From Dipteris shenzhenensis (lineage: Eukaryota; Polypodiophyta; Polypodiopsida; Gleicheniales): a stretch of DNA of 64,000 bases. The stretch lies in the NCBI GenBank assembly GCA_047967505.1, contig CM106540.1; one strand, 5' to 3'. Shown piece after piece: positions 22,225 to 32,807 of the stretch (position 1 is its first letter; every line of letters begins with the position of its first letter). Position numbers and translations under genes: made by a program. The notes under the pieces are model-generated. The model was not told the origin of the DNA. It was given only the letters and a program-made list of their open reading frames with translations, and made no database searches.

Positions 22225-23403
22225 TAAAAGAGCATCCTCGTCCTAATCGACTTTGGCTTGCATCTGGATCAGTCTGGACAAGGAGACCCTTCATTCGAGT
22301 AATAGATAGATCATAGCTTTACTATATAGTAGGGTGGAGCTCACGCACATACTATATGTTCTTCACTCTCCCGTAAGTTATTTTGTTTTCACGCTCCTCC
22401 ACGTTCTACGGCCGGCTATGACCTGGGTAGAGTAAATAGATATTCACTTCTGCACGTCGTTTTGCACTCACTGTTTTCATTTGCTTTGTCCTTCGGGGCA
22501 GTTTGTTTCATGTTTGGAATACGTCTAAGCTTGTTAAGTGTCAAATAAGTAGTTATCGTTCTTGGCGATTGGGTGTTTTCTGCTTCTTCTACGTGCAGCT
22601 ATTGGGTTAGTTTTTCGTGGATTCTGCGTTTGTCGCTAGTTGCTTTACTTGCTTGTGCCATTTAAGTTGGTTCATTTGAGTGCGTGTCTGGCCTTGTGGT
22701 CTAGCTTAGTGTTTTTGCTGGGAGGTTGTTTCAAAGATCGGATGTGGTTTCCTTTTGCATCGGTTGTTTTCTATCGTTCTCTCTGTTAGAATTTAGTCAC
22801 CAATAAGCCGTTAAGGAAAATCTTACATGTAGTTGGATGACTGTAGCTAGGAGGTTTAGCTTATAGAGGAAGGTAACTAAAGCAATATAGGCAGCAGGGG
22901 ATAGATCTAGGGGCATCCGTTTTGTCCTATATGGGGCATTCAAGAGGCTAGGACCCACCCCGCAGGCTGCCGGAAAAGATGAATGGACCAAAGTGCAAAA
23001 GATTATGAGTTGATAATGACGATTGATCCCAATGGAATGAGCATCAAAGAACAATAATTGAAAGACACTAATAAACTTAATAATAATTTATTTGAATTAA
23101 AAAAGACTCCCAATGCAAACTACAAATCCAAAAATTCTTTGTCTGATGTCTATGACCATTCTATGACCACTCTGACCACTCTATACTTGAACACATAATT
23201 GTGATCAAACAATTCACTATGATAACTTTATGCTTGAACACATCATTAAAAATCTCAAATCAAGTGCTATGACCATTATAATCTTGAACACATCATTAAA
23301 AATCTTGAATCTAAGTCCCATCTAAGTACACATGTAGAAGATCCCTATTTGAGGCTTGTCCTCCCATCTAGCCAATATAAGCACAAATTTGAGAACATTT
23401 GCC
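22225..23403. other. No gene recognised; short 50-bp repeat
   Basis: Contains CTTGAACACATCATTAAAAA twice, near 23233 and 23283, and GACCA(T/C)TCTATGACC-type words at 23150-23190. Nothing else was identified. Confidence 0.35.
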
Positions 23404-23583
23404 AACGTACTACATCAAGCTTTTGAAGCTTTTATGACCAAAGGTTATTGGAGGGTCCAATGCCTTATGCAACGTGTTTGGCTCAAGAATCCCAACGTAC
23501 TACATCAAGCTTTTGAAGCTTTTATGACCAAAGGTTATTGGAGGGTCCAATGCCTTATGCAACGTGTTTGGCTAAAGTATCCC
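23404..23583. repeat. Near-perfect 90-bp tandem duplication
   Basis: Two adjacent 90-bp copies start AACGTACTACATCAAGCTTT at 23404 and 23494 and differ by very few bases. Being a multiple of three, the duplication keeps a frame open across both copies (23356-23637, plus strand) with a 30-residue repeat containing EAFMTKGYWRVQCLMQR. No family was recognised. The closeness of the copies points to a recent event. Confidence 0.85.
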
Positions 23584-25262
23584 CTAGAGGATCTAACTCG
23601 AGAACTCAGAAATGAGAAGCGAAATTCTATCCACTAGGCTATCGCCTTTGGGACTTTTATATTTTTAATATTTGTTCTTGGAAATTTACCCAAATCCTTC
23701 ATTTTCTAAGCACAGCTTGGAAATTTGTACATTGTTTTGTTTTTAGATCTGGTTGTTTTGGAGGGGTGCATAACTTCTCATGCATGCCATCTATGTATGC
23801 ATGTATGCATTTCTGTCCTTACCAAGCGTGGGATGGCTAATTCATTTTTGCATGACCAAGCATGGGATGGCTAATTCCTTTTTTACATGAACAAGCTAAT
23901 CAATTTCATTCTATAACTATCATATAAAACCTAATTCCCATATGTAAGGAAAAAATATGAAATTATTTATTATAACTAATCCTTGGCTATCATTCCTTAA
24001 AATAAGGAAGAATAGATAGGAATTGGGTGGCAAGCCTGGCTAGTCCATCTTTCATTTATGACTTAAACAAAACTTGCTATTAAAGGACATAGCTTGGACA
24101 TATTGGAGCAAAAGTTAAGGCACATATTTATCGCAGCTGCCTCATGGTTGAGTTTTTGAGCTCATCGTAAAGCTATGGGTAGATATAAGATATATGTTTC
24201 TCACATGAGAGTCTTGTTAATAAATATTACACTACATCCGATGATTTACCATTATTGTAACACTTTGGGTGTAATAAGCTTTCTCGTGGCTTGAAAAGTG
24301 TATAATACTATGGAATTACCACTAATTTTTCTAACTCATAAAGGATATTGGAGAGAGAAAAAAATAGGAATTGAATAACAAAGGGCTAGCAACTCAATAG
24401 CTCAATGCACACAAAGTATAAACATGCCGAACTATTGCTACTCAGTCTAGTTATAAGGATTGATTTGATGGCATAGTAAATAAGAGGCTCTTATAAGGCC
24501 TGGCACGTGCTCAACCTCCACATCCTTAAATATTCCATGTCGCTTCCTTGGTGCAACTAAATCACATACCATCATTTTGTGGTGGGCAATTGATAAATTG
24601 GCAAGTTTTTCACATTTTTGATAGGCAAAGCTTGTGGAAAGGAAACAAGTACATGCACTTGATTTGGAAATATTTAATTCTAACCTCCAATGAATTGCTT
24701 GGATCAACAATGCACTATTAACATGTGGTGCTATCAATCTTTACATGGTTTGCTCATTAGGTAGGATTCATAAACATCCACCTATTTTCACAAATGTGTT
24801 TGTTGGTTTAATCAGTAGTAGCTGCCAATTTGAATTGGGCGCTTGTTGTGCCTTTCACAAACAAGTTGACAATTGGCCTAGATAAATATTGTGTAGTCTC
24901 CCTAGGAAAGTAGATTACTTGTGCATTCATTTTTAGCTAATCAGGTCTTGGCAAAAAGGCTAGAAGATTCTCCCTAAGTGTTTGCCCTCCCAACTTGTCC
25001 GATCTAGAACAAAATATCCGATGGGATCATTGGGATCTATGTGCATCGAGTCTAAGTCCGAGGAGATAGAGAGGGTGCAGACGTTTGGCTTGAGTGATCC
25101 TATCATGTGCATAGAGATGGGGTGTCCATATTACAAGAGGAGGTTAATCTCGGGAACTCCCCCATTGGACATATATCACACAAAAGGACACGGCATTCCG
25201 TTTATAATCAGGCCTCTCAAATCCCGTCATCCCCTATCATCGCCCAACTCTCATCCTTCCCC
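23584..25262. other. No gene recognised; upstream of kiwellin
   Basis: AT-rich to about 24980, then more balanced toward the kiwellin gene. No repeats with partners were noticed. The last 100 bases hold candidate TATA boxes. Confidence 0.4.
25171..25210 (+). promoter_or_regulatory. Candidate TATA boxes of the kiwellin gene
   Basis: ATATATC (25171-25177) and TTTATAAT (25201-25208) lie 86 and 55 bp before the ATG at 25263. The second spacing would leave a leader of about 25 bases, the first one of about 55 bases. Both fit plant promoters. No transcription start can be seen directly. Confidence 0.35.
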
Positions 25263-26132
25263 ATGGCTTCTCTGCAGCTCCGACTCCTCATCCTTGCTCT
25301 TGCATCTGCCCTCCTCCTGCATGCTGTCATCGCCCTGCAAGGCTGTCGAGGGAAATGCTCAACCGATGCTGACTGTAACGGCAAACTAGCCTGTTTGAAG
25401 GGCACCTGCGGTGATGATCCGTTTCTCGGGACGACCATTTGCGGTTCTAGCGCAAAAGGGTGTGGAGGCAGCTGCAAAAGCCACGATGACTGCCAGGGCA
25501 AACTGGCCTGCATGGGTGGCAAATGTGCTGACGATCCAGGCGTTGGGACGCACATTTGCAGGAACGGCAGCCCCAAAACGACTCCTCCAGCAGCCACCCC
25601 ACCCGTGCCTCGCTCTTCTCACTCCCCACCCGGGGCTCCGCCAGCTCCCTTAAGCCCGTGTCATGCGTCGTCTTACCTTACGGGAACAGGCCACGGTTGT
25701 AATACCGGTGAATGCTGCGCGGCCGGGAAAAAGTATCCGCAGTATGCTTGCTCGCCCCCCGTCTTGTCAACGACCAAGGGACACCTCACCTTGAACGGCT
25801 TTCAGAAAGGAGAAGACGGCGGGGCTCCGTCAGAATGCGACGGCGAATACCACAGCGACAAGGACCTAGTGGTGGCGCTCTCTACAGGGTGGTACAACGG
25901 AGGCCATCGATGCCACAAGAGGATCTGGATTTCTGGCAACGGGAGGAGGGTCATGGCAACGGTGGTGGACGAATGCGATTCTATGGAGGGCTGCGATGGT
26001 GAGCACGACTACCAGCCACCCTGCCCTAACAACGTCGTGGATGCTTCGCCGGGAGTGTGGAAGGCGCTCGGGGTGTCTGAGAACAGTGAGCTCTATGGCG
26101 GGATGAGCATAACCTGGGGAGATGCTCCGTAG
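25263..26132 (+). CDS. Kiwellin (ripening-related protein family) with two kissper modules
   Basis: It codes a 289-residue secreted protein from ATG 25263, chosen because it has a good plant start context (CCCCATGGCT) and is followed by a clear signal peptide (residues 1 to about 24). Two six-cysteine modules follow, C28-C60 and C67-C99, exactly 39 residues apart, with 19 of 33 positions identical. Each has the C-x3-C...DC...KLAC...C..DDP..GT.IC pattern of kissper. A Pro-rich linker (103-132) leads to the kiwellin core (133-289), with [43 protein letters not shown] and a C-terminal ITWGDAP. Kiwellins are apoplastic defence proteins with a double-psi beta-barrel; maize ZmKWL1 binds a fungal chorismate mutase. 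One kissper module is usual as far as I know, so the duplication is notable. Single exon, no defects; the only intact host gene here. Confidence 0.93.
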   Translation: MASLQLRLLILALASALLLHAVIALQGCRGKCSTDADCNGKLACLKGTCGDDPFLGTTICGSSAKGCGGSCKSHDDCQGKLACMGGKCADDPGVGTHICRNGSPKTTPPAATPPVPRSSHSPPGAPPAPLSPCHASSYLTGTGHGCNTGECCAAGKKYPQYACSPPVLSTTKGHLTLNGFQKGEDGGAPSECDGEYHSDKDLVVALSTGWYNGGHRCHKRIWISGNGRRVMATVVDECDSMEGCDGEHDYQPPCPNNVVDASPGVWKALGVSENSELYGGMSITWGDAP

Positions 26133-26247
26133 GAGGAGACGATTTTGAAACGCCATAGCAGAAGGAAGATGCCGCCTTGAAAACCTTTTCACATGACCAA
26201 AGAGTTATGGCATCGTTCGTTGAAAGTACGTATATATAATATTTTAC

Positions 26248-26253
26248 AATAAA
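26248..26253 (+). terminator. Candidate polyadenylation signal of kiwellin
   Basis: AATAAA lies 116 bp after the kiwellin stop in AT-rich sequence. It is suitable in position, but plant signals are loose. Confidence 0.4.
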
Positions 26254-26644
26254 ACTCTTTGGTTATAATAAAAAGCTTTTCACAGTTTCACCGTAGATAT
26301 ATACAATATTTCTCAATAAGTCATTTTAATATTTAAGCACCTCTACATTACAGGTTTATGCAATTTTTCAAGAGCTATAGATGTTACTTTTTTCCATGTA
26401 TTTTACACTCTCTTTTGAGTTGGGTTCCTTTCACTTCTCACGTTCAAATACTAATGATACTAAATGCTCATTTGGACACATCTATTTCATCAAATCCTCC
26501 ACTAAATCTCGCCAAAGCATCTATTAATCGAATTGCTATTACAAACTTAATAGGCTACGAATCAGACCCAAAAATTTCCCCCAAGGCTTAGTAGCTGATC
26601 CAAAACTACCTCAATTAAGAGATCCAACATAAGAACACTAGTTT
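26254..26644. other. No gene recognised
   Basis: AT-rich 3' flank of the kiwellin gene. Confidence 0.4.
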
Positions 26645-27193
26645 TGCCACCCATCAAAGTGCTTATGCAATAAATCTCCTAAACTTGTCTAGCATATAAC
26701 ATTTGGTAAAACTATTAAAAAAATGTCAATAAATCAGGAAGTTGTGCATCCTCCTTTGAGCCCATAAGCAATAGATTCTCCACACTAAAAAATGCTACAG
26801 CTCATGAAGTCTTTCCATTACCACACTTGAATGTTCTTCATTAGCTAATTAGATTGTTTGTGCTTCACTTCATCGCATCGTGTTACTAGATCTCGCTTGA
26901 GGGGCACTTGAGCTCACTAGTTCGTGATGGACACAATACATCTAGAACAATTAAAGTGCCTCTATTCCCTTCTTTTTTGGACTCCCTAGAACTTTTTCGT
27001 GCATGATACATGCATATAGAGATTGAATTCCATTATCTTATGCACTGGATCTTCCATCATCACTGTTGGTGCCAGAGTTGGTCATGCTATCCTCGATATC
27101 AAATGCCTGCACAAATCCAATGTGAAGTTAAACATTATGAAATGTAAATGTTATGAATTGAATAATCAAGAAGGTTCATTTTGTGACAAAACC
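26645..27193 (+). repeat. Direct repeat, left copy (partner 28600-29162)
   Basis: The pair shares long words in the same order: CATCAAAGTGCTTATGCAAT, CAGGAAGTTGTGCATCCTCC, TGAAGTCTTTCCATTACCAC, GAGGGGCACTTGAGCTCACT and TTCATTTTGTGACAAAACCA. The copies flank the polypurine tract. No LTR-style TG...CA ends were found. Confidence 0.75.
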
Positions 27194-27462
27194 AGTGTGA
27201 AGAGAATGTTCTAAGTCTTATAGTAGCACACAGTTTTAGGATTTGTATCTTCAACATGGTTACTATTTGTCAATGGATCAGCTATATAGAAACAAATCAA
27301 TTAGTATATGTGCTATATAGCACTGAATTGTTTGTGCCCTGTTTGACTATTTGATATAATGATTATGTTGCACCATGATAAAAACACTTTCTTCCTTTGT
27401 GCCCAAACCTGTTGAACCCATAATCAAATATAAGAAGCCCAAAAATTTTGGTTGCAATAGTG

Positions 27463-27963
27463 GGAAGGGGAAGAGGAAAAGAGAGGGGAAAAGAGGGAGG
27501 GAAAAGAGAGGGGAGTAGAGAGAGGGAAAAGAGAGGAGAAAAGAGGGAGGGAAAAGAGGGAGGGAAAAGAGAGGAGAAAAGAGAGAAAAGAGAGGAAATA
27601 AGAGAGAAAGAGAGGGGAGAAAGAGGATGTGAAAATAAGAGAAAGGGAAAAGGAGAGGAGTGAAGGAAAAGAGAGGATGGGACAGGAAAAGAGGGAAAAG
27701 AGAGGGGAAAAGAGGGAGGGACAAAAGAGGAGAAAAGAGAAGAGAGGAAATAAGAGAAAGGAGGAGAAGAGAGGGGAGAATAGAGGGGGAAAGAGGGGAA
27801 AAGAGAGGAGAAAAGAGAGGGGGAAAAGAGAGAAGAGAGAGGGGAAAAGAGGGAGGGAAAAGAGAGGGGAGTAGAGGGAGGGGAAAGGAGGGAGGGAAAG
27901 GAGAGGAGAAAAGAGAGAAAAGAGAGGAGAAAAGAGAAGAAATAAGAGAGAAAGAGAGGAAAT
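27463..27963. repeat. Polypurine tract of about 0.5 kb (GGGAAAAGAGAGG type)
   Basis: The plus strand is almost pure purine. It is built from GGAAAAGAGAGG, GAGGGAGG and AGAGAAAGAGAGG blocks in irregular order. Long frames on both strands (Lys/Arg/Glu/Gly on plus, Ser/Leu/Phe/Pro on minus) are by-products of the composition. Confidence 0.9.
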
Positions 27964-28380
27964 ACAATGAACCTGCAACATTTTCGTGTGCACATGTGAA
28001 ATATATTTAAAATTTTAGGCAACCTAGTTATATTTAAGCGAAAAAACCTTCAAAGATTTGAAACTCAAAGTTTTGTCATTTGTGGAGAGAAATGTGCTCT
28101 ATGAAGATAGGTTGTGGTGGTGAAAGGGGCAACACGAGGGCAATGGAAAGAGAGGAAATAAGAGGAAATACAATGAACCTGCAACATTTTTTTGTGCATG
28201 CGCAAATGTGAAATATATTTTCTTAAATTTCATAAAATTTGGAAAATTTTAGGTAGCCTAGTTATATTTAAGCAAAAAAACCTTCAAAGATTTGAAACCC
28301 AAAGTTTTGTGATTTGTGGAGAGAAATGTGCTCTATGAAGATAGGTTTTGGTGGTGAAAGGGCAACATGAGGGAAATGAA
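27954..28380 (+). repeat. Tandem duplication of about 200-230 bp next to polypurine tract
   Basis: Two copies, about 27954-28146 and 28151-28380, begin GAGAGGAAAT and share ACAATGAACCTGCAACATTT, AAACCTTCAAAGATTTGAAA and GTGCTCTATGAAGATAGGTT. Both start at the purine-rich edge. Confidence 0.75.
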
Positions 28381-28599
28381 TTGGAGGGATGTGTAAACGT
28401 AACAACTCTAAGTTCTTTACAAGTGTCAAGCATCTAAATAAACATGGGGATGGGCAAGGTTTACGTGTGCATGTAAACCATCAGTCCATGAAGCTCTAGC
28501 TAACCATTGAAGATCCGACGTCCACGTATGGCATCCTTTTGAGGGCAATGAAGATAGGTTGTGGTGGTGAAAGGGGCAACATAGGGGCAACTCTAGCTG

Positions 28600-29162
28600 T
28601 GCCTCCCATCAAAGTGCTTATGCAATAAATCTCCTAAAGTCATCTAGCATATAATGGTAAAACTATTTAAAAAATGTCAATAGATCAGGAAGTTGTGCAT
28701 CCTCCTTTGAGCCCATAAGCAATAGGTTCTCTACACTAAAAAATGCTACAATTCATGAAGTCTTTCCATTACCACACTTGGATGCTCTTGATTATATTGG
28801 ATCATTTGTGCTTCACTTCATCGAAACTTGTTACTAGATCTCACTTGAGGGGCACTTGAGCTCACTAGTTCTTGATGGACACAATACATCCAAAACATTT
28901 ACATTGCCTCTATTCCCTTGTTTTGTTGACTCCCTAGAACTTTTTCGTGCATGATACCTTCATATAGAGATTCAATTCCACACCAATACTTAATGGTGGT
29001 CTATTTGATGTCTTTCTAGTCCTTGCAAATACATGAGAGGAAGACAAGGCCATCAGAGGAAAAGTTTCAAATGCCTGCACAAATCCAATGTGAAGTTAAA
29101 CATTATGAAATGTAAGTGTTATGAAGAACGATCAAGAACTTGGTTCATTTTGTGACAAAACC
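28600..29162 (+). repeat. Direct repeat, right copy (partner 26645-27193)
   Basis: Matches the left copy over most of its length with substitutions and indels. It contains an extra stretch near 28985-29065 that is absent or diverged in the left copy. Confidence 0.75.
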
Positions 29163-30226
29163 AAAACTTTTCCAAAACCATGAATCTCCTCATAACCAAA
29201 AGTGAGTCTTGGCCAAAGCTTATAATGAATCGTTGCATGCAAACCAAATGAATTTCTTAAAGAGGCTTACTGGGCATGTCCATAAGAAGACCCTTATTTT
29301 TAATATGATTTGAGAAAAGAACAAATAAATTTTGAGAGGTTAACAAACTTTACCGAACATGCATGAGATTTTGCATGACTTTATTAAGGATCCAAAGAGA
29401 TTCCAAATGTCTAATTTCTTGGTAGTACAAAAAATATGTTTTCTTGTGAGTGTATAACTCTCACCTATAGGAATATTAAGTCTAACATCTTCCTAAAATA
29501 TTATGCCTAACTTTTTTTGCCTAAATAAAAGTTATTTCAAGTTTGCATCCCCTCTTTATTGAGAGTTTTTTTAATTTTATACTAGATAGGGTATAAAATG
29601 GCTTTACCATCCCCAATTGGGATGCATTATACTGTGGCATTTTCATTACCCATTGGATCACATATTTGATTAAATTAAATGTTGACAAAAAGCTATCATA
29701 GTACTTCCTTGTTTTAAATTGTCACTTTTCATAAAATTAGTCTTCACCATCTTGTAGGGAAATTAATTTTAAAATCTAAATGTTGTTGGAGAGTATGGAA
29801 GCAAGTACACACATTTGTGTAGCAAGCAAATGAAGTGGAAAAGATCAGATTGAGTGAGCGACTAGAATGTGTCAAATCATTAGATACATACAAAACTACG
29901 TGGTAGAAAATCCACGAGTAATAACTAGAGTAAAAAGTGCTTGGAAAATGTTCGTACATGTTCATCAAATACTTTGATAATGTAGACGTGGTCTTGGAAA
30001 TATCGACAACCATTACATGGGATTCCTTTTTTGACATTTAATGTCTCGATGCTTTGCGGTCCTTAGAATGTTATTTTGCATCGCAACTAGCAAATTGTCA
30101 CTAGGGTTTATAGATGCATAATTCATGTGTATAGGTATCTATTTGTGTCAAGTGTGCTTCTATATTAATACGTGTACTATTCACTAGAAAAGAATTTGAG
30201 GCATGATGCTAGATGCAAGGCATGCC
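29163..30226. other. No gene recognised; may include gypsy G1 LTR remnant
   Basis: AT-rich. On the minus strand, sequence running left from about 30318 (TGTTATGG) follows a G-rich tract (30321-30329) at the end of gypsy G1, so a 3' LTR may begin there. Its end could not be fixed. Confidence 0.35.
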
Positions 30227-32423
30227 CTATGCACACCATATTTTATTATACTTTTGCCACACATACAAGCACACACATATATTTATGCCTTTTACCTTGC
30301 TCAAATTTATCCATAACAGTTCCCCCCCAAGCAAGTTATGCACATCATTTCCATGCCTTGGACCATCATGCACAAAGAAGGGCTTGAGGTAATGCTTGTT
30401 GATCACCTTCTTGCCATATGGCTCATGCAGCTCATGTACTTGTATAGACCCATTGCTACATTCCTTGATGACTGTGTATGGACCGGTCCACAGTGGAAGA
30501 AACTTTTTATCCATCTGGTGGTCCAATATATTATCAAAGCATAGCACAACATCCCCCTCAGCAAAGTGTCTTTCCCATCCCTTGCGAATCTTAGCATCCA
30601 TGTGGGCCTTTTGTCGGTTCTTTTGGATCTCTGTTTGATGGGGTGCAAGGTGTCGCATCTAGCTTCTCAAGCTATACCAACCTAGGCCTCTACATGTTCA
30701 TCTTCTGTCATCCTCTGTTGTTGTGCCAATGTCAAGGCAAGAATCTCTATCTCTAGTGGTAAAACTGCCTCAGTACCGTACACCAACTCAAAAGGAGTGT
30801 CACCTGTAGACGTTTTATGGGTGATGTTGTAAGCCCACATGGCTTCAGTGACCTTCTGATCCCACTGGCTCCTGTTTCCTACGGCTATTTTCCCCATGGT
30901 TTTACAAAGGAGGCTGTTGGTCCACTCCGTTTGTCCCATGGATGCTGGATGATAGATGCTAGAAGTGTGGTGTGATCAATACCCATGCGATCCATGAGCA
31001 ACTCCACTGCTTCATTTAAGAATGGACTCCCATGGTCAGATACTATTTCCATGGGTATTCCAAACCTTGTGTAGATACATTCAAATATGAAATTTGAAAC
31101 TGCCTTACCATTTACAGTGGGGAGGGTGATAGCTTCATCCCACTTAGTGACATGTACTGAGTGGCTACCAGAAGATACTTCTTTTTGCGAGTAGCCATGG
31201 GCAGGGGCCCAACAAAATCTATTCCCCAGTTCTGAAACGGATGAATGGACATCACTGGGTGATCTTGCCTAGGATGCAAATCCTTCCTACCAAAGAATTG
31301 GCATGGTTCACAAGTTCAAAGAGAGTGTAGTGCCTACTATCTCTGTGGATCTTCTTTCTCTCATAGCTAGTACTTTTTGGAGGAAAGGAGAAAGTGGTCA
31401 AAAATCTACAGATACCACCATACCATGGATCCCCAACTTCTATGGCCGCTACAAGGGTTACATCGAGGCACTCCTCGAAATCAATCAAAGCATTCTTCAA
31501 GTTGGAACAACCCCCTTTTACAATTTCGAAAGAAAAATCATATTCTTGTAAGAACCTGCTTTGCAAGACCATTGCTGCAGATTATGATGGACTTTCTAGC
31601 CACATAATGCTTAAATTTCTCAATGCAAAATACCAAAGACAAAGCATGCTTGTCAGCCTCAGAGTAGCATCGTTCAGTTTTGAGCAATTGTCGAGAATCA
31701 AATTGAACGGGATACATGAACCGATCCTCCCCTTGCTGGAGAAGAATTCCTGCCAGAGTATGCTCACCAAACTCAAGATTGATATAGAAAGTCTTTGACC
31801 AATCAGGATTGCATAGAATGGGTTTTGAAGCCAGAGCCCTCTTGATTTGTATAAACCCATGATCACAATCCTCATCCCAAGAGAAATCAACTCCATCTTT
31901 TAATAGCATAGTCATGGGTCGTGTCAAAGCAGCATATTGATCAATGACGCGGCGATAATATCTTACTAGATTGACAAATGAGCATACCTAACATTTGGTT
32001 GTTGGTGGGGAGAGCTCGAGGATAGCTTCTACCTTCTCAAGGTTAGGATTGATGCAATCAGATGATTCAATATGTCCTAGTAACCTCCCTTGAGTGGCTC
32101 CAATGGTGCATTTATCAAGGTTGAGGCTACCATTCGCATCGTTGACCCTTTGGAAGGCCAACCCTACCTTCATGATGTTTTCCTTACATGCCGAGAATAT
32201 ACAAAAATCATCTAAAAACACCTCCAAGAAAACCCCCAAAGATGGAGCAAACACCAGCTGCATAAATCTTTGAAAGGTACTTAGAGCATTGGTGAGGCCG
32301 AATGGCATTACTTTGAATGCAAACGTCCCCTGGGTGTGGCAAATGTGGTTTTAAGCACATCCTCCTTAGCAATTTTGATTTAATAAAACCCAGAGTAACC
32401 ATCACAGAAAGTATACATCTCAC
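30227..32423 (-). pseudogene. Gypsy pol, 3' block: RT palm, RNase H, integrase
   Basis: In minus-strand order: the reverse transcriptase palm (CDGYSGFYQIKIA near 32400, MPFGLTNALSTFQ near 32305, catalytic F-L-D-D near 32220), the thumb, the RNase H region with FSWDEDC and GILLQQG (31870-31740) and YSEADKHALSLVF (about 31660), a gap with frameshifts, the integrase start GIDFVGPLPMATRKKKY (about 31235-31185), the integrase end with NSLLCKTMGK and TPFELVYGTEAVLPLEIE (30900-30740), and a C-terminal domain with WTGPYTVIKE (about 30480). Several frameshifts and stops interrupt it. It belongs to the plant gypsy lineages with a protease-RT-RNaseH-integrase order. Inactive. Confidence 0.82.
32421..32423. 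repeat. Target-site duplication TCA, left copy
   Basis: TCA directly before the left CACTAC end; the same TCA follows the right end at 41496-41498. A 3-bp duplication is typical of CACTA elements. Confidence 0.85.
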
Positions 32424-32519
32424 ACTACTACACACGAATCCTATTGCGATGTTTACGTATCGATGTTTAGCGCCCGCTTAGCATTAATCGCCGGTATGAA
32501 AAGCGAGTTCCGTAAAGCG

Positions 32520-32610
32520 TCGCTATATAGCGACGCTTGCCAAAAGTCACTATATAGCGACCTTTATAAAGGTCTCTATATAGCGACTTTTAAGTGTCAC
32601 TATATAACGA
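32520..32610. repeat. Left subterminal repeats of CACTA element
   Basis: Four copies of the 14-bp self-complementary word TCGCTATATAGCGA or one- to two-base variants start at 32520, 32547, 32573 and 32597. Subterminal arrays in En/Spm elements bind the element-coded protein (TNPA in maize). A similar role here is an inference. Confidence 0.8.
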
Positions 32611-32807
32611 TACTGATATACTATTTTATAGCGATGTTTTTCGGAGAGGGTTTTTTTTTTATATAGGCCTTAAAAGTTCATTTTTTCCAATGAAATTTTT
32701 TTTTAAATTTTCATACATGTTTGATCTCATAGAGAATTAAAAAATGAGAGATCTACATCAAGCCTTTGAAGCTCATATATTCATGTCCAAGTTTGAGATG
32801 AGAAAAA

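Noticed and set aside
25712-26192. Overlapping frames inside the kiwellin gene on both strands
   Set aside because: They are shadows of a well-conserved gene with a signal peptide and ordered cysteines.
27347-28022. Long Ser/Leu/Phe-rich and Lys/Glu-rich open frames on both strands
   Set aside because: They follow from the polypurine composition, occur in several frames at once and have no domain pattern.
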